DNA of 64,000 nt. Origin: CBDBZL01 sp965213545. Lineage in GTDB: Bacteria > Pseudomonadota > Alphaproteobacteria > Sphingomonadales > Sphingomonadaceae. The notes under the pieces are model-generated. The model was not told where the DNA came from, did no database searches, and worked only from the letters and a program-made list of their open reading frames with translations. Positions 53,155-62,772 of this stretch are shown here, one piece after another; the first letter of the stretch is position 1; each line of letters begins with the position of its first letter. Both the position numbers and the translations under genes were made by a program. Where the stretch lies: positions 496,001 to 560,000 of the forward strand of contig CBDBZL010000002.1 of NCBI GenBank assembly GCA_965213545.1, given 5' to 3'.

Positions 53155-55608
53155 TCATGCGACTTGCTGGAGAGGCGTCGGAGCCCGTCCGATCTCGATC
53201 TGACGCAGCGCCCCAACAAGCTGTGAACCGCGCAACGGCTTCAAAAGCATGGTCGCAGGTTCAAGCGCCGCGACAGCAGCGACCGTGAGATGCTCGTCGG
53301 GGGCAAGTAAGACGATGACAGGGATTGCGCTCAGCTCGGCTGCTGCGAGCAATTCGCCGAGCGCGGTGAGCCTTTCATCGGGTTCCGAAGTTACCGAACT
53401 TGCATCCACCACGAGGATATCGAGCCCACTCTGCATGAGAAGGGTGGCTGCTTTTGCATCATCGGCCTCGCGAACGGAGCCGACATGAGGTGCGATAAGC
53501 CCGCGCATGGTCGATCGCCGCATCGGGTTGGTATCGACAAGGCCGACTTTGGCAGCGCTAAGCTCGGCCGACCGGAACTCCTGGGTTGCGCCTTCGGCCG
53601 GAGCATACGGCAGAACCAGCGTAAATTTCGAGCCTTCGCCCAAGACACTGGAAAGCGTTATCGAACCACCCAGAGCGTTGGCTAGACTGCGGCAGATCGC
53701 CAACCCCAGTCCGGTGCCGCTGAATTGCCTGGTCATTGCGCTGTCGACCTGGTGAAACGCGTCGAACACCAACTCCTGCTGATCTTGTGCAATACCAATC
53801 CCAGTATCTTCGACGATTATCGCGAACCCAGCGCCATCCGCACCGATCTCTGTTGTCAGGCGAACGCTGCCTTCGGGCGTGAATTTAATCGCGTTTGACA
53901 ATAGGTTGAACACGATCTGGCGGACCTTGCCGCCATCGGTTTGCATCAATGGTGGTGTCGCAGCGCAATCGGCATGAAGGTCGAGCCCCTTGGTTTGTGC
54001 CTCGCTGCGCCAGAGCCTGGCGGCATCGTCGAGTATCGTGCGCAGGTTGGTCGGTTCGACCTGTACGCTGACTTCGCCTGTCTCCATCTTAGCGACATCG
54101 AGAATGTCGTCGACAAGCGCCCGCATGGTCTCACCTGCCCCACGCACCAGCTCGACCTGGTCGCGGCTTTGCGGATCGAGCTCGGGACGGGCAAGCATGA
54201 CCTGCGCCATGCCCAGGATACCGTTGAGCGGCGTACGCAACTCGTGGCTGGTCATGGCGAGGAGATCGCCCTTGGCTTTGAGCGCTTTTTCGAGCGCTTG
54301 GTTGGTCGATGTCAGTTCGAGGTTCGCTGCACGCACCTCATTGCGGCTGCGCCGGATGGAGAAGAACGCCAGAGTGATCAGCACCATCACAATAGCGCCA
54401 GCGACGGCAAGACCCGAGAAGAGCGTGGTTCTAAACTCGACGCGCTGCCGCTCGATCTTGACGTCGCGCTCGAGCTGACCCTGCTTCAGTTGCGAAATGC
54501 GAAGGTTCTGGTTGGCAAAATCGAACCGGGCGGCGAGCAATTGAGAACTGGCCGTCGAGGTCAGGTCGCGCGCTTGTCCATCAAGTCGCTGAAAAGCCTT
54601 GAGATGGGCGAGCGCCAGCTCGGGCTGACCCAGCCGTTCGAAAACCTGAGCGCCCGCTTCGTGAAACTCTTTGAATACCAATTCAGTGCGCGAAAGATCG
54701 ACATTGGCAAAGGCGCGCTCGAGCAAACGAGCGGCACTTTCATCTTCGCCGCGAGCCGCATCGATCTTGGCGAGGACTCCATACACGAAGGGGAGCCATT
54801 CGGCTGCCTCGGGGGATGCGCCTGTTACAAGTGCGCGCCGGGCGCTGCGGCCGGCTTCCTCGAGTTTGCCTTGATCGAGCTGCGCCAATGCGATGTTGCT
54901 GCGGATCCTGGTCTCCAGCAGCGCGCTGTCGAGTTCTCGGGCAGCGACGAGCGCAGCTTCATATTCGGCCTCGGCTTCCTTGCCCTGACCAAGAGCGCGC
55001 AATGCTTCACCGCGGTTATTATGGGTAGTCAAGGAAAAACCAGGATCGCCATTGTAGATCTGCTGAGCCTGGTCGAGATATCCGAGCATCCGCCGGTAAT
55101 CACCTGCCTCCCAATAGATCTGGCCAATGTCCTGCAGGGTTATCGCCTGGCCACGTTGCTCGCCCGCGGTTCGATATATTCGGAAGGCGCTAAGATAATC
55201 ACGCAAAGCGTGCTGAACATCGCCCCGCAACCCGGAAATAGCCCCCTTGGAGCGCATTAAATCACCAAGCAGCTTGTCTTTCGGAGCATAGCGGCGGGCA
55301 AGTCCCAGCGCTGGTGCCAAGTGGCGTTCGGCCTGGTCGAGCTGGTTGAGCCAGAGATGCGCCTCAATCTTGAGCCATAAGGCGGTTGCGCGGCCGATCG
55401 CCGCCTCGCGTGGCTCGAGCGCTTGCGCCCGTTCGAGCGCGATATCACTTTTTACAAGAGCGTCCTGCGGATCGGCGGTGATCGCGCTCTTGGTATCCTC
55501 GATCGCGCGCTCGTAGGCCTGGCGTGCCTGCCCGGCGTCGTCCTGCGCGACGGCGGGCACCGCAACGAACAACGCCAAGATGCCAAAAAGAAGGGGGCCG
55601 ATCTTCAT
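53155..55608 (-). CDS. TPR-containing hybrid sensor histidine kinase
   Basis: An 817-residue sensor. A signal peptide (1-22) is followed by a TPR-rich, probably periplasmic region (about 25-370), one transmembrane helix (about 395-418), HisKA with H455 (MTSHELRTPLNGI), a HATPase with NLLSNAIKF, DTGIGI and GTGLGL, and a C-terminal receiver-like domain (about 700-810; VVDASS, LLKPL). The receiver looks partly degenerate. It is 67 bp downstream of a subtilase autotransporter gene and upstream of a lone receiver gene, forming a likely sensing set. Confidence 0.88.
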   Translation of the reverse strand: MKIGPLLFGILALFVAVPAVAQDDAGQARQAYERAIEDTKSAITADPQDALVKSDIALERAQALEPREAAIGRATALWLKIEAHLWLNQLDQAERHLAPALGLARRYAPKDKLLGDLMRSKGAISGLRGDVQHALRDYLSAFRIYRTAGEQRGQAITLQDIGQIYWEAGDYRRMLGYLDQAQQIYNGDPGFSLTTHNNRGEALRALGQGKEAEAEYEAALVAARELDSALLETRIRSNIALAQLDQGKLEEAGRSARRALVTGASPEAAEWLPFVYGVLAKIDAARGEDESAARLLERAFANVDLSRTELVFKEFHEAGAQVFERLGQPELALAHLKAFQRLDGQARDLTSTASSQLLAARFDFANQNLRISQLKQGQLERDVKIERQRVEFRTTLFSGLAVAGAIVMVLITLAFFSIRRSRNEVRAANLELTSTNQALEKALKAKGDLLAMTSHELRTPLNGILGMAQVMLARPELDPQSRDQVELVRGAGETMRALVDDILDVAKMETGEVSVQVEPTNLRTILDDAARLWRSEAQTKGLDLHADCAATPPLMQTDGGKVRQIVFNLLSNAIKFTPEGSVRLTTEIGADGAGFAIIVEDTGIGIAQDQQELVFDAFHQVDSAMTRQFSGTGLGLAICRSLANALGGSITLSSVLGEGSKFTLVLPYAPAEGATQEFRSAELSAAKVGLVDTNPMRRSTMRGLIAPHVGSVREADDAKAATLLMQSGLDILVVDASSVTSEPDERLTALGELLAAAELSAIPVIVLLAPDEHLTVAAVAALEPATMLLKPLRGSQLVGALRQIEIGRAPTPLQQVA

Positions 55609-55675
55609 CGTGCCCCCCTAGCGTTGTAATGGTTAAGATTCTGAAAAGAGGTTGGTGATTTGCAACCTTCTGATA

Positions 55676-58642
55676 TCAGAAAGGCAGTTTGATATTCGCA
55701 CCTGCAGCGTAAGTGGGAATATCCTGTCGCACATCGCGAAGCTCGGCACTGCCGAACAGGTTCACGCTACCACCGGTGCCGCCAGGCAAAGGGGCACCAT
55801 AAAGCGCCTCGACCCGGAAGCGGCGCTGGTTCGGCGCGCCGATTTCGTGGCGCTGAGTGATGACGCCTTTCTCGCCGGTCTCACGATCAATGACACCGAT
55901 CATCTGCGAGACAATGGTTCCGCGTTCGACCGTAAGCGGCTGGGCGAGCGTGAGGCGAAGGCGATCTTCTCGGCCCAGCAGCGAGTCCTTGCTTAGCCCG
56001 ACCTGGAAGGCGCTCGACAATGTGTCTTCCAGACCCAGCGAAGCAGGACCCGCAGATCCACTGACCGATGCCGTTCCCGAAGCAAACAGTCTGAACCCTT
56101 CACCTACATCCGCCTCACCCGTTAGAGTAAGACCTTGCGAGACGGTGGCTTTCCCGAAGTCACTGCGCTCAAGCGATCGCACCCCGAAGAACGCTCCCTG
56201 CTCGGTGAGACGCGTATAGGAAAGCGAAAGCTCGGTGACGCGCGAGGGCTGGTAATCGACCCGCACAGTCGCTGCCTGGGCTTCATAATCGCCCAGCAAC
56301 CGCAGCACGCTTTGTTCGCCGGTGGGAATGGAATGCGCGGCGAAGTCCTGCTCGATTGGACGATCCTGGCTGGTGACACCGAAGGCGAGCGCAAGGCGAG
56401 GCGCAAGCGCAACGCTTGCCGCCACATGCGCGCCACCCGATGCATAGCCGAGCAACGGATTGGCGCCGCCGAGGGCAGGATCGTAATCCGAGCTCATTTG
56501 CAGCGCGCTGCTGCCACTGAGCGCCAGCGCGCCGTCTCCGGTGCCCAGCCCGAACGAGAAGCCGCGTACAGGATCGCTGACCTCGATGCTCGAGCGCAGC
56601 GCTGTCCGCTCGCCGTTCTGGCCACCGGCTCCCTGATCGATCCGGCCGCGCGTCGCGACGGACCAACCGCCTGCTGTCGTGAGCGCCAACCCCGCCTTGC
56701 TATCGGTGAACCCGTCCGGCCCGGCCGTGAAGGACGACCCGTTCAGCCAGTTGATGAACTGGTCATACATGAACTCCTGATAGTTCCGGCCAGCAATGTT
56801 GCTGCCGAACAGTCGGCTTGAAAGCGGGATGATGAAATCACGCTCGGCAGAATCGATCTTCTCGAACGCGATGAAAAACATGTTCTTGGTTTGCCAGCTC
56901 GCCTGAACACCGTTCTGCTGGAGTTGCTTGACCTTAATCTCATTACCGGCGTTTAAATAATATTTGAGGTTGTTGAAATCGAGCGCCGACTGTGCGGCCT
57001 CAATATCGAGCAGTCCGTGGCCATAGACCGGATCGACACCCGGCGCGCCCAGATCCTGCGCACTCTCGAGGATGATCTTGGCGACATCGCGCGGATGGTT
57101 TTTCAACCAGGGCCAGCGGTCGTGGATGAGCGCGATGGCTCCCGAAACCAGCGGTGCGGCAAACGAGGTGCCCGACATGCGGGTAACACCGCCCGCGCCA
57201 TCCGAAACGAGAATCATCTCGCCCGGTGCGACGAGGAACCGGTTCATCAACAGGCCGCTCTCCTTGAGATAGTCTGCCTTGAGGAACTTATCGTGGTTCT
57301 GTTGCCATACTGCCGTGTTTTTGCAGCTTTGGCCATCAGTGATGCAGGCGGTGCCGGGCCGGTTCGAGAAGGCTGAGATCTGGCCATTGGGATCGACCGA
57401 GCCGACCAGGATGAAGGTGCTGTCGAGCGCGCCGTTCATCTCAATATTCCGGGTCTGGGTGCTGCCATCATTGCCGGCAGCGATTACGTAGATTGTGTGG
57501 TCCTTGAACGAGTCGATCGCGGAGTTGCGGAACACGCCGCGCCATTCGCGCGGCAGGGTGAAGCCCGGCACTCCGAGCGACAGGTTGATGACCGAGGCAC
57601 CGCGTCGGCCGACCTCGGTGATGCCGCGGGTCACGTCGGCCCAGCTCGCCGTGTGGGTATGATCGAAGGGATTGAAGGCCGCGACCGTAGCACGCGGAGC
57701 AATGCCCATAATTCCGCGCCCGTCATGCGAGGCAACAATAAGGCTGCCGACCGCCGCACCATGCGAGTTGTTCACATCGCGATATCCACCCGAATAAACC
57801 ACTTTCGAGCCGACATCGGGGTCGTGCGCAGCGAAGAAGTCGACCAGACCGATGACGGCTTTCGAGCCGCCGCCCTGGGTCTGGGTCAGCGCCGGCGTCC
57901 AGTTGACCGCGTTCATCCAGTGGTCGACCCGGTCCATGCCGGAGAAATTGAGCACATTGTCATACCAGTCCAGGAGCATGCGCTGACGCTCATATTCGTC
58001 CAGCCCGGCAAGCGAGCGCTCGTTTTGTATGTCCACACCCCAGCTGGAGAAGAAATTGCGCGAGAAGCCGTCGACAAAGCTGCGTCCCGTTTGCTGGCGC
58101 ACCGCATCGCCCCATTGCGCAGCGGCGGCTGCTTCCATTGCCCGCAGTTCCGCTGCGAGCCCCGAGTAGTCGCCCGAAGCGGCGCTTGCCTGCCACGTGG
58201 TCAGGATGGTGCGGCTTTGTGGCAGGAATTCATCGGAAAAGGTGCGTAGGCGACCGACCAGAGGATCAAGCTCGCCCTGGGTTGGGGTAAGATCGCCCCA
58301 GAAGGTGCGGATGAGGCCCTTATAGGGATCCACATCACCTTCGAAAGTGCGCAGCCGGCCCACCATGGGATCGATGTCGCCGCTGAAGGTGCGCAGCCGG
58401 CCGACGAACGGACCGAGATCTCCACCGAAAGTGCGCAGCAGACCCTTGAGCGGATCGACCCGGGTCCGCGAATCCATGGTGCCGCCGCCCAGCGGGGCAA
58501 GCGTGCCCCCCATCGCCACGACCGGCCGATCGGCGGTCTCATCACTCTGCTCGGCGTGAGCGATGACAGGCGCTGCGGCCATAACCGGCATCGCCAGAAG
58601 TAGCGCTGCCAGTTTGCGCTTAATGCTCGATGTATGGCTCAT
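55676..58642 (-). CDS. subtilisin-like (S8) serine protease autotransporter
   Basis: A 988-residue autotransporter. A signal peptide (about 1-30) and a 14-residue repeat region (67-143) precede an S8 domain with D268 (GLVDFFAAHD), H294 (NNSHGAAVG), N391 (AAGND) and S493 (SGTSFAAPLVSG). The last 280-300 residues form a beta-barrel ending in Phe. The ATG at 58642 follows GGAGGAAG. It is exported and probably stays on or is released from the outer surface. It precedes the kinase gene on the same strand. Confidence 0.88.
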   Translation of the reverse strand: MSHTSSIKRKLAALLLAMPVMAAAPVIAHAEQSDETADRPVVAMGGTLAPLGGGTMDSRTRVDPLKGLLRTFGGDLGPFVGRLRTFSGDIDPMVGRLRTFEGDVDPYKGLIRTFWGDLTPTQGELDPLVGRLRTFSDEFLPQSRTILTTWQASAASGDYSGLAAELRAMEAAAAAQWGDAVRQQTGRSFVDGFSRNFFSSWGVDIQNERSLAGLDEYERQRMLLDWYDNVLNFSGMDRVDHWMNAVNWTPALTQTQGGGSKAVIGLVDFFAAHDPDVGSKVVYSGGYRDVNNSHGAAVGSLIVASHDGRGIMGIAPRATVAAFNPFDHTHTASWADVTRGITEVGRRGASVINLSLGVPGFTLPREWRGVFRNSAIDSFKDHTIYVIAAGNDGSTQTRNIEMNGALDSTFILVGSVDPNGQISAFSNRPGTACITDGQSCKNTAVWQQNHDKFLKADYLKESGLLMNRFLVAPGEMILVSDGAGGVTRMSGTSFAAPLVSGAIALIHDRWPWLKNHPRDVAKIILESAQDLGAPGVDPVYGHGLLDIEAAQSALDFNNLKYYLNAGNEIKVKQLQQNGVQASWQTKNMFFIAFEKIDSAERDFIIPLSSRLFGSNIAGRNYQEFMYDQFINWLNGSSFTAGPDGFTDSKAGLALTTAGGWSVATRGRIDQGAGGQNGERTALRSSIEVSDPVRGFSFGLGTGDGALALSGSSALQMSSDYDPALGGANPLLGYASGGAHVAASVALAPRLALAFGVTSQDRPIEQDFAAHSIPTGEQSVLRLLGDYEAQAATVRVDYQPSRVTELSLSYTRLTEQGAFFGVRSLERSDFGKATVSQGLTLTGEADVGEGFRLFASGTASVSGSAGPASLGLEDTLSSAFQVGLSKDSLLGREDRLRLTLAQPLTVERGTIVSQMIGVIDRETGEKGVITQRHEIGAPNQRRFRVEALYGAPLPGGTGGSVNLFGSAELRDVRQDIPTYAAGANIKLPF
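58214..58444 (-). repeat. 14-residue repeats in the autotransporter passenger N-terminus
   Basis: Five copies of a 14-residue unit of the form G-R-L-R-T-F-x-G-D-x-x-P-x-x fall at residues 67-80, 81-94, 95-108, 109-129 (with a 7-residue insert) and 130-143. The consensus LRTF..GD is visible at protein and, partly, at DNA level. Confidence 0.75.
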
Positions 58643-58727
58643 GGTCTTCCTCCGCTTGAAAGCTGAATGTCTTTCGTCGAGGTAGACCTTACCGCCCAAG
58701 TTATGGCGAAGTGCTGAAAGACGTTCC

Positions 58728-60173
58728 TTAAGACGAAGTTACCGGCCGTATGCCGAGCCGGCCGCCAGCAAGTTTCGCAATTGTCGGCTGAGACCAGTCG
58801 CACGCGTCCGAACGCAGGAAACCGATCAGTTCGAACAACGGCATCGGACGGGCGATATAATAGCCCTGGAGCTGGTCGCAGCCCATCATCTGCAGCAGCG
58901 AGAAGCACATCGGATCATCGACGCCTTCGGCCGTCACGCGCATTTCCAGCGCATGCGCGAGGTCGATGGCCGAGCGCACGATCAACGGGTCCCGGTGACT
59001 GCGCGCCAGACCGTCTATAAATAGCCGATCGATCTTGAGTTCATCGGCAGGAAGCCGCTTGAGGTACGCGAGCGAGGATACGCCGGACCCGAAATCATCG
59101 ATCGCGATCGGTACCCCTGCTTCGGCGAAGGCGGCGATATTGGTGATGGCGGTATCGGGATCGTCGATGACTGCGGTTTCGGTGATCTCCAGACCCAAGC
59201 GTCCGGGTGCCGCCTCGATGACCGCCATTGCTTCGGCGATGAAGGCGGGACAGGTCAGTAGCGGCCCCGATACATTGGCGAACAAGGTAAGATCGAACCC
59301 GCCCGCGCGCAGCACCGCCTGATCGCGCACGACCTGGCGCAGCACCCACGACGTAATTTCATGAATCATCCCCGTGCGCTCGGCTAGCTCGACCAGATGC
59401 TGCGTGGGCACGGCGCCCATGAGCGGCGATGACCAGCGCAGCAATGCTTCCGCCGAACCGAAGCCCTGCGTGCGACAATCGAACTTGGGTTGATAGGACA
59501 AGGTCAGTTCGTCCGCCGCCAAAGCCGCCGGCAGTGCGCGCAGGATCTCCCGATCGTCGAGGGCGCCGGCCTGAGCGAAGGCGCCCTGCGCACAAATGAT
59601 CCGCTTGCGCCTCTCGCGACCGTCGGCCAGCGCCGCGAGCGCCTTGTGCGGGAGTTCGCTTGCGGATGCCGGCGCCCCGCTGCTCAGAAAGGCGATCCGT
59701 CCCCTGATGCGCAGCCGCATTCCCGATATCTCGAATGGCCGCTCGACCTGCGACAGGCAGCGCGCCAGAATGTCTGCCGCCCCCTCGGCCGAGGGCGCGT
59801 TGAAAGCGAACTCGATCGTGCCATTGGCGGCTCGACCAAAAGCGATATTGTTGATTACCTGGTTCAGCCGCTGCACGGTCTCGTCGAACAGCGCGTTGAC
59901 GATCGTGAAGCCGAGCGTGCTGCGCAAACCGGCGAAATCTTCAATCTGCAACGTCGCGAAGAAGTTGTGCGAATTATGCGTTCGGTGCGCAAAGCGCCGT
60001 TTGCCCAGCACCAAGCGCGCAGGTTCAAGTCGGGCGCGGGAGACCGGAGCGGCAATCACGTCTGCCTGCGACCTGCGAAGCGGGGCGGCCTGTGCTCTTG
60101 ACGACCAATACCACCAACCATCGGGCAAGGCCCAGGCAAGTGCGAATAGTCGTTCGAGAAGGCCGGTCACCAT
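58728..60173 (-). CDS. EAL-domain c-di-GMP phosphodiesterase with degenerate GGDEF
   Basis: A 481-residue protein. A degenerate GGDEF-like domain lacking the GGDEF signature occupies about 30-200; the EAL domain follows (about 215-470) with AEALLRW, ITETAVIDD, IAIDDFGSG, KIDRLFI and AEGVDD, so the catalytic residues look intact. The ATG at 60173 is chosen because the frame further upstream runs into the divergent promoter region. A hydrophobic N-terminal segment (LFALAWALPDGWWYW) may anchor it to the membrane. Confidence 0.85.
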   Translation of the reverse strand: MVTGLLERLFALAWALPDGWWYWSSRAQAAPLRRSQADVIAAPVSRARLEPARLVLGKRRFAHRTHNSHNFFATLQIEDFAGLRSTLGFTIVNALFDETVQRLNQVINNIAFGRAANGTIEFAFNAPSAEGAADILARCLSQVERPFEISGMRLRIRGRIAFLSSGAPASASELPHKALAALADGRERRKRIICAQGAFAQAGALDDREILRALPAALAADELTLSYQPKFDCRTQGFGSAEALLRWSSPLMGAVPTQHLVELAERTGMIHEITSWVLRQVVRDQAVLRAGGFDLTLFANVSGPLLTCPAFIAEAMAVIEAAPGRLGLEITETAVIDDPDTAITNIAAFAEAGVPIAIDDFGSGVSSLAYLKRLPADELKIDRLFIDGLARSHRDPLIVRSAIDLAHALEMRVTAEGVDDPMCFSLLQMMGCDQLQGYYIARPMPLFELIGFLRSDACDWSQPTIAKLAGGRLGIRPVTSS

Positions 60174-60468
60174 GACCTGCTCGCAATGACAAATAATGGT
60201 GAAGAATGCGTTACCTGCGCCGCTCGCGAAGCGCGATCGTCCAGATCGAGCGAGCAACCGCGCGTGCGTCGGGTAGCCGGGACTATTCCTCAGCCCAACT
60301 CGCTTTGGACGGACCGAAGCGATACCGATGCAGCGCGAGGCGAAATTGCCGGGATTGGATAGGCATGATACATCCGGAATGTCTTGGACGACGAACCCGC
60401 TTAAGGTCCGTGCAACGATCCAAAGGGTCGCTTTATCGACCGCAAACCTGAGGTTTAACGGCAGAAAC
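60174..60468. other. divergent intergenic region between EAL gene and M24 gene
   Basis: These 295 bp hold no gene that I can support. The region probably holds both divergent promoters. No strong inverted repeat was recognised. Confidence 0.5.
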
Positions 60469-61872
60469 ATGGATCGACGCAACATCATCAGGCTGGGCGC
60501 GGCTACTGCTGCGTCCACTGCGCTCAGTAACGTGGCGACCACGCAGGATCGCGCGTCTGAATCAGCACACGACACAGACACCGCCGCCGCCGAGCGAGGT
60601 GGATTGCTCGACGGGCCGCTGGTCAACCAGGCGCAAGCGCAAGCAATAATGGAGCAGCGTGGCTTGCAAGGTCTGATCGCCCTGCACCCAATCAATGTCT
60701 TTTATCTGACCAATACGGTGCCTGTCGTCACCAAGATGAACTTCGATTTTTCGGCTATGGCAACATATCCGCGCGATCCGGAACAGCCGCCCTTTCTTAT
60801 AGCGTCTGCGATGCAGACTTTGGATCTTGCGAATAAAAGTCGCTGGACACCCGATATCATGGCCTATTCCGGGCCGGCCAATATTGAAGATTATAGAGGT
60901 GAGAGCGCGCTTGCTGCGACCGTTCAGCCGCTCGCGGCGCCCTTCGGTTTTACTTTCAGCGCCGAGGATCGACTCACTGCGATCGAGCGCGCATGGAAGC
61001 AAGCTAGCATTGGCATCGAAATGTCGCCGACGATCGAGTGGGCCTTGACCAAAGCGCTCGAGGAATCAGGAATTACGAGCGGACGCGTTGCCATCGACGA
61101 CACGCGTATCGCCGATCTTCTGAACAGGGTCGGGCAAGCGACGGATATCGAATTTGTCGACGGCGCCAATGTGTTTCGTGAGATCCGGCATGTGAAATCA
61201 GCCCGCGAAATCGCGATCATGCGCGTCTCCGCCAAAGCCAATGCCGAAGCGACCATCGCCACGGGAGGCCGGCTTGAAGCGGGAATGGACCACGCGGCGA
61301 TCGAGCAGGTCTTCCTGGAGGAAGCCGCAATCCGCGGAAACATACCGGTTTTCATGCTTGCCGGATTTGCTTTGGGGGGACTGGCGGACGGCGAGATCAG
61401 GCCCGATCGGCCTTTTCTTATCGATGCAGTCTCGCAATTCCACGGTTATCAAGGTGATTTTGCCCGCACATTCGCTTTCGAGGAACTGAACGACCGAACG
61501 CGCAAGATCGTCGCTGCGCAGGCGGTTGCGAGGGAGGCAGTGTTTGAAGCGATCGAACCGGGGCTCAAATTCTCCGAAATCCGTACGATCGGCAAGGAGG
61601 CGTTTCGCAAGGCCGGCGGCGGAATAACCGACGCCTTTATCGTCAACCCGCATTCGGTGGGCCTGGAACATAGCGACCAGCCGGGCTCGACCGCGGATCC
61701 GTGGCGCTCGCCGCTCGACATCGAGCTCAAGACCGGAATGACGATCACCGTGGATTTGCCCTACCTGGAAGTGGGCGCACTCTCCGGGCACCATGAAGAT
61801 CTGATCGAAATCACCGACAACGGTTTTCGAAAACTGACAGACGACTATCCCGATGTTATCGAGATAGGGTGA
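60469..61872 (+). CDS. M24-family metallopeptidase-like protein with Tat signal
   Basis: A 467-residue protein. It begins with a twin-arginine-type signal (DRRNIIRLGAATAAS). The creatinase/prolidase domain in the C-terminal half has metal-ligand candidates in LIDAVSQFHGYQGDFARTF, HSVGLEHSDQPG and HHEDLIEIT. The fourth ligand, usually Glu, is Asp (D429, TVDLPY). The ATG at 60469 is preferred because upstream extension adds no family sequence. It is probably periplasmic. Xaa-Pro dipeptidase is the default reading; lyase-type M24 members are an alternative. Confidence 0.8.
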   Translation: MDRRNIIRLGAATAASTALSNVATTQDRASESAHDTDTAAAERGGLLDGPLVNQAQAQAIMEQRGLQGLIALHPINVFYLTNTVPVVTKMNFDFSAMATYPRDPEQPPFLIASAMQTLDLANKSRWTPDIMAYSGPANIEDYRGESALAATVQPLAAPFGFTFSAEDRLTAIERAWKQASIGIEMSPTIEWALTKALEESGITSGRVAIDDTRIADLLNRVGQATDIEFVDGANVFREIRHVKSAREIAIMRVSAKANAEATIATGGRLEAGMDHAAIEQVFLEEAAIRGNIPVFMLAGFALGGLADGEIRPDRPFLIDAVSQFHGYQGDFARTFAFEELNDRTRKIVAAQAVAREAVFEAIEPGLKFSEIRTIGKEAFRKAGGGITDAFIVNPHSVGLEHSDQPGSTADPWRSPLDIELKTGMTITVDLPYLEVGALSGHHEDLIEITDNGFRKLTDDYPDVIEIG

Positions 61873-61878
61873 TTCCTG

Positions 61879-62772
61879 CTATTTGCGCCGCGCAAAGGCC
61901 GGTCTATTTGTCGGTTGACGCGAAGTCTCATCGGTGAACCAATCTTTTGTTCGCTGGAAACCTGTCCGTGCAATCGACCGGGCCAGAATAACGGAGAAGC
62001 AGTACATGAAGGCGGCGTGGCTTTTACCTGGAATGAAAATAGCCCGCAGCACGGACCTGATCTGTCCCGGCGACTTGGCGACAGGGTAATTATTTCGACG
62101 CAACTGGTCTATCCCCTGCTGCCACCGTGCTCTGACGCGGACCCATCCCCACCAGGTTCGTGGCGCTGTGATCGAGGCCGTCACGTCCCGATCGACCAAC
62201 TTTTCGTGGGTCAGCGCCTGGCCCTCGATAAAGGTGTCGTCCGCAATCACATCGGGGAACTCGCCCCAACGTTCGCGCAGCGTCCGCGTGACACCGAGCA
62301 CGGCATGAAACCCGCCTTTTCCATAGGGAAGCTGTTGCCAGAAGCCGACGATCTTGCTCACCAGATCCCCCGCATGATCCGTACGCATGCGGAAACTTGG
62401 CGATACAAGCTCTATCCCCTCGCCAAGTTTGGATGCCAACAAACCGAGATCCCTGCCTGAAATGTCGACGTCGGCATCGACATAGAAACGGGGAAACAGC
62501 GACGCGTGCAGCTCGCCGAGACGGATAGCGCGCACCTTGCCTTTATCGCAGGTGAGGATGGTTGCGGTCTCTCGCACAACCTCACGTAATATCTGCTCGC
62601 TGTTATCGGTGCAGCCATTGCAAACGAAAATAACCTCGCACCCCTCGGGCAATCCGCGCATCAGATCGCGCGCCCGAGCTGCAAGACCGGCCGCTTCGTT
62701 GTAAAGCGGCACGATGATGCTGAGGGGCCAGGCCGCCTGGCTTACCAAGCCATGCGCTTCCACAGCTTCCAT
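61879..62772 (-). CDS. glycosyltransferase family 2 protein
   Basis: A 297-residue GT2 enzyme. The nucleotide-sugar region LSIIVPLYNEAAGLAARARDL is at the N-terminus, with a DAD motif in FYVDADVDISG and an acidic DDTFIEGQALTHE. A C-terminal amphipathic region (WWGWVRVRARWQQG) may contact the membrane. Its 5' end overlaps the 3' end of the nitric oxide synthase reading frame by 31 bp, so the two are probably co-transcribed. Acceptor and sugar unknown. Confidence 0.82.
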   Translation of the reverse strand: MEAVEAHGLVSQAAWPLSIIVPLYNEAAGLAARARDLMRGLPEGCEVIFVCNGCTDNSEQILREVVRETATILTCDKGKVRAIRLGELHASLFPRFYVDADVDISGRDLGLLASKLGEGIELVSPSFRMRTDHAGDLVSKIVGFWQQLPYGKGGFHAVLGVTRTLRERWGEFPDVIADDTFIEGQALTHEKLVDRDVTASITAPRTWWGWVRVRARWQQGIDQLRRNNYPVAKSPGQIRSVLRAIFIPGKSHAAFMYCFSVILARSIARTGFQRTKDWFTDETSRQPTNRPAFARRK

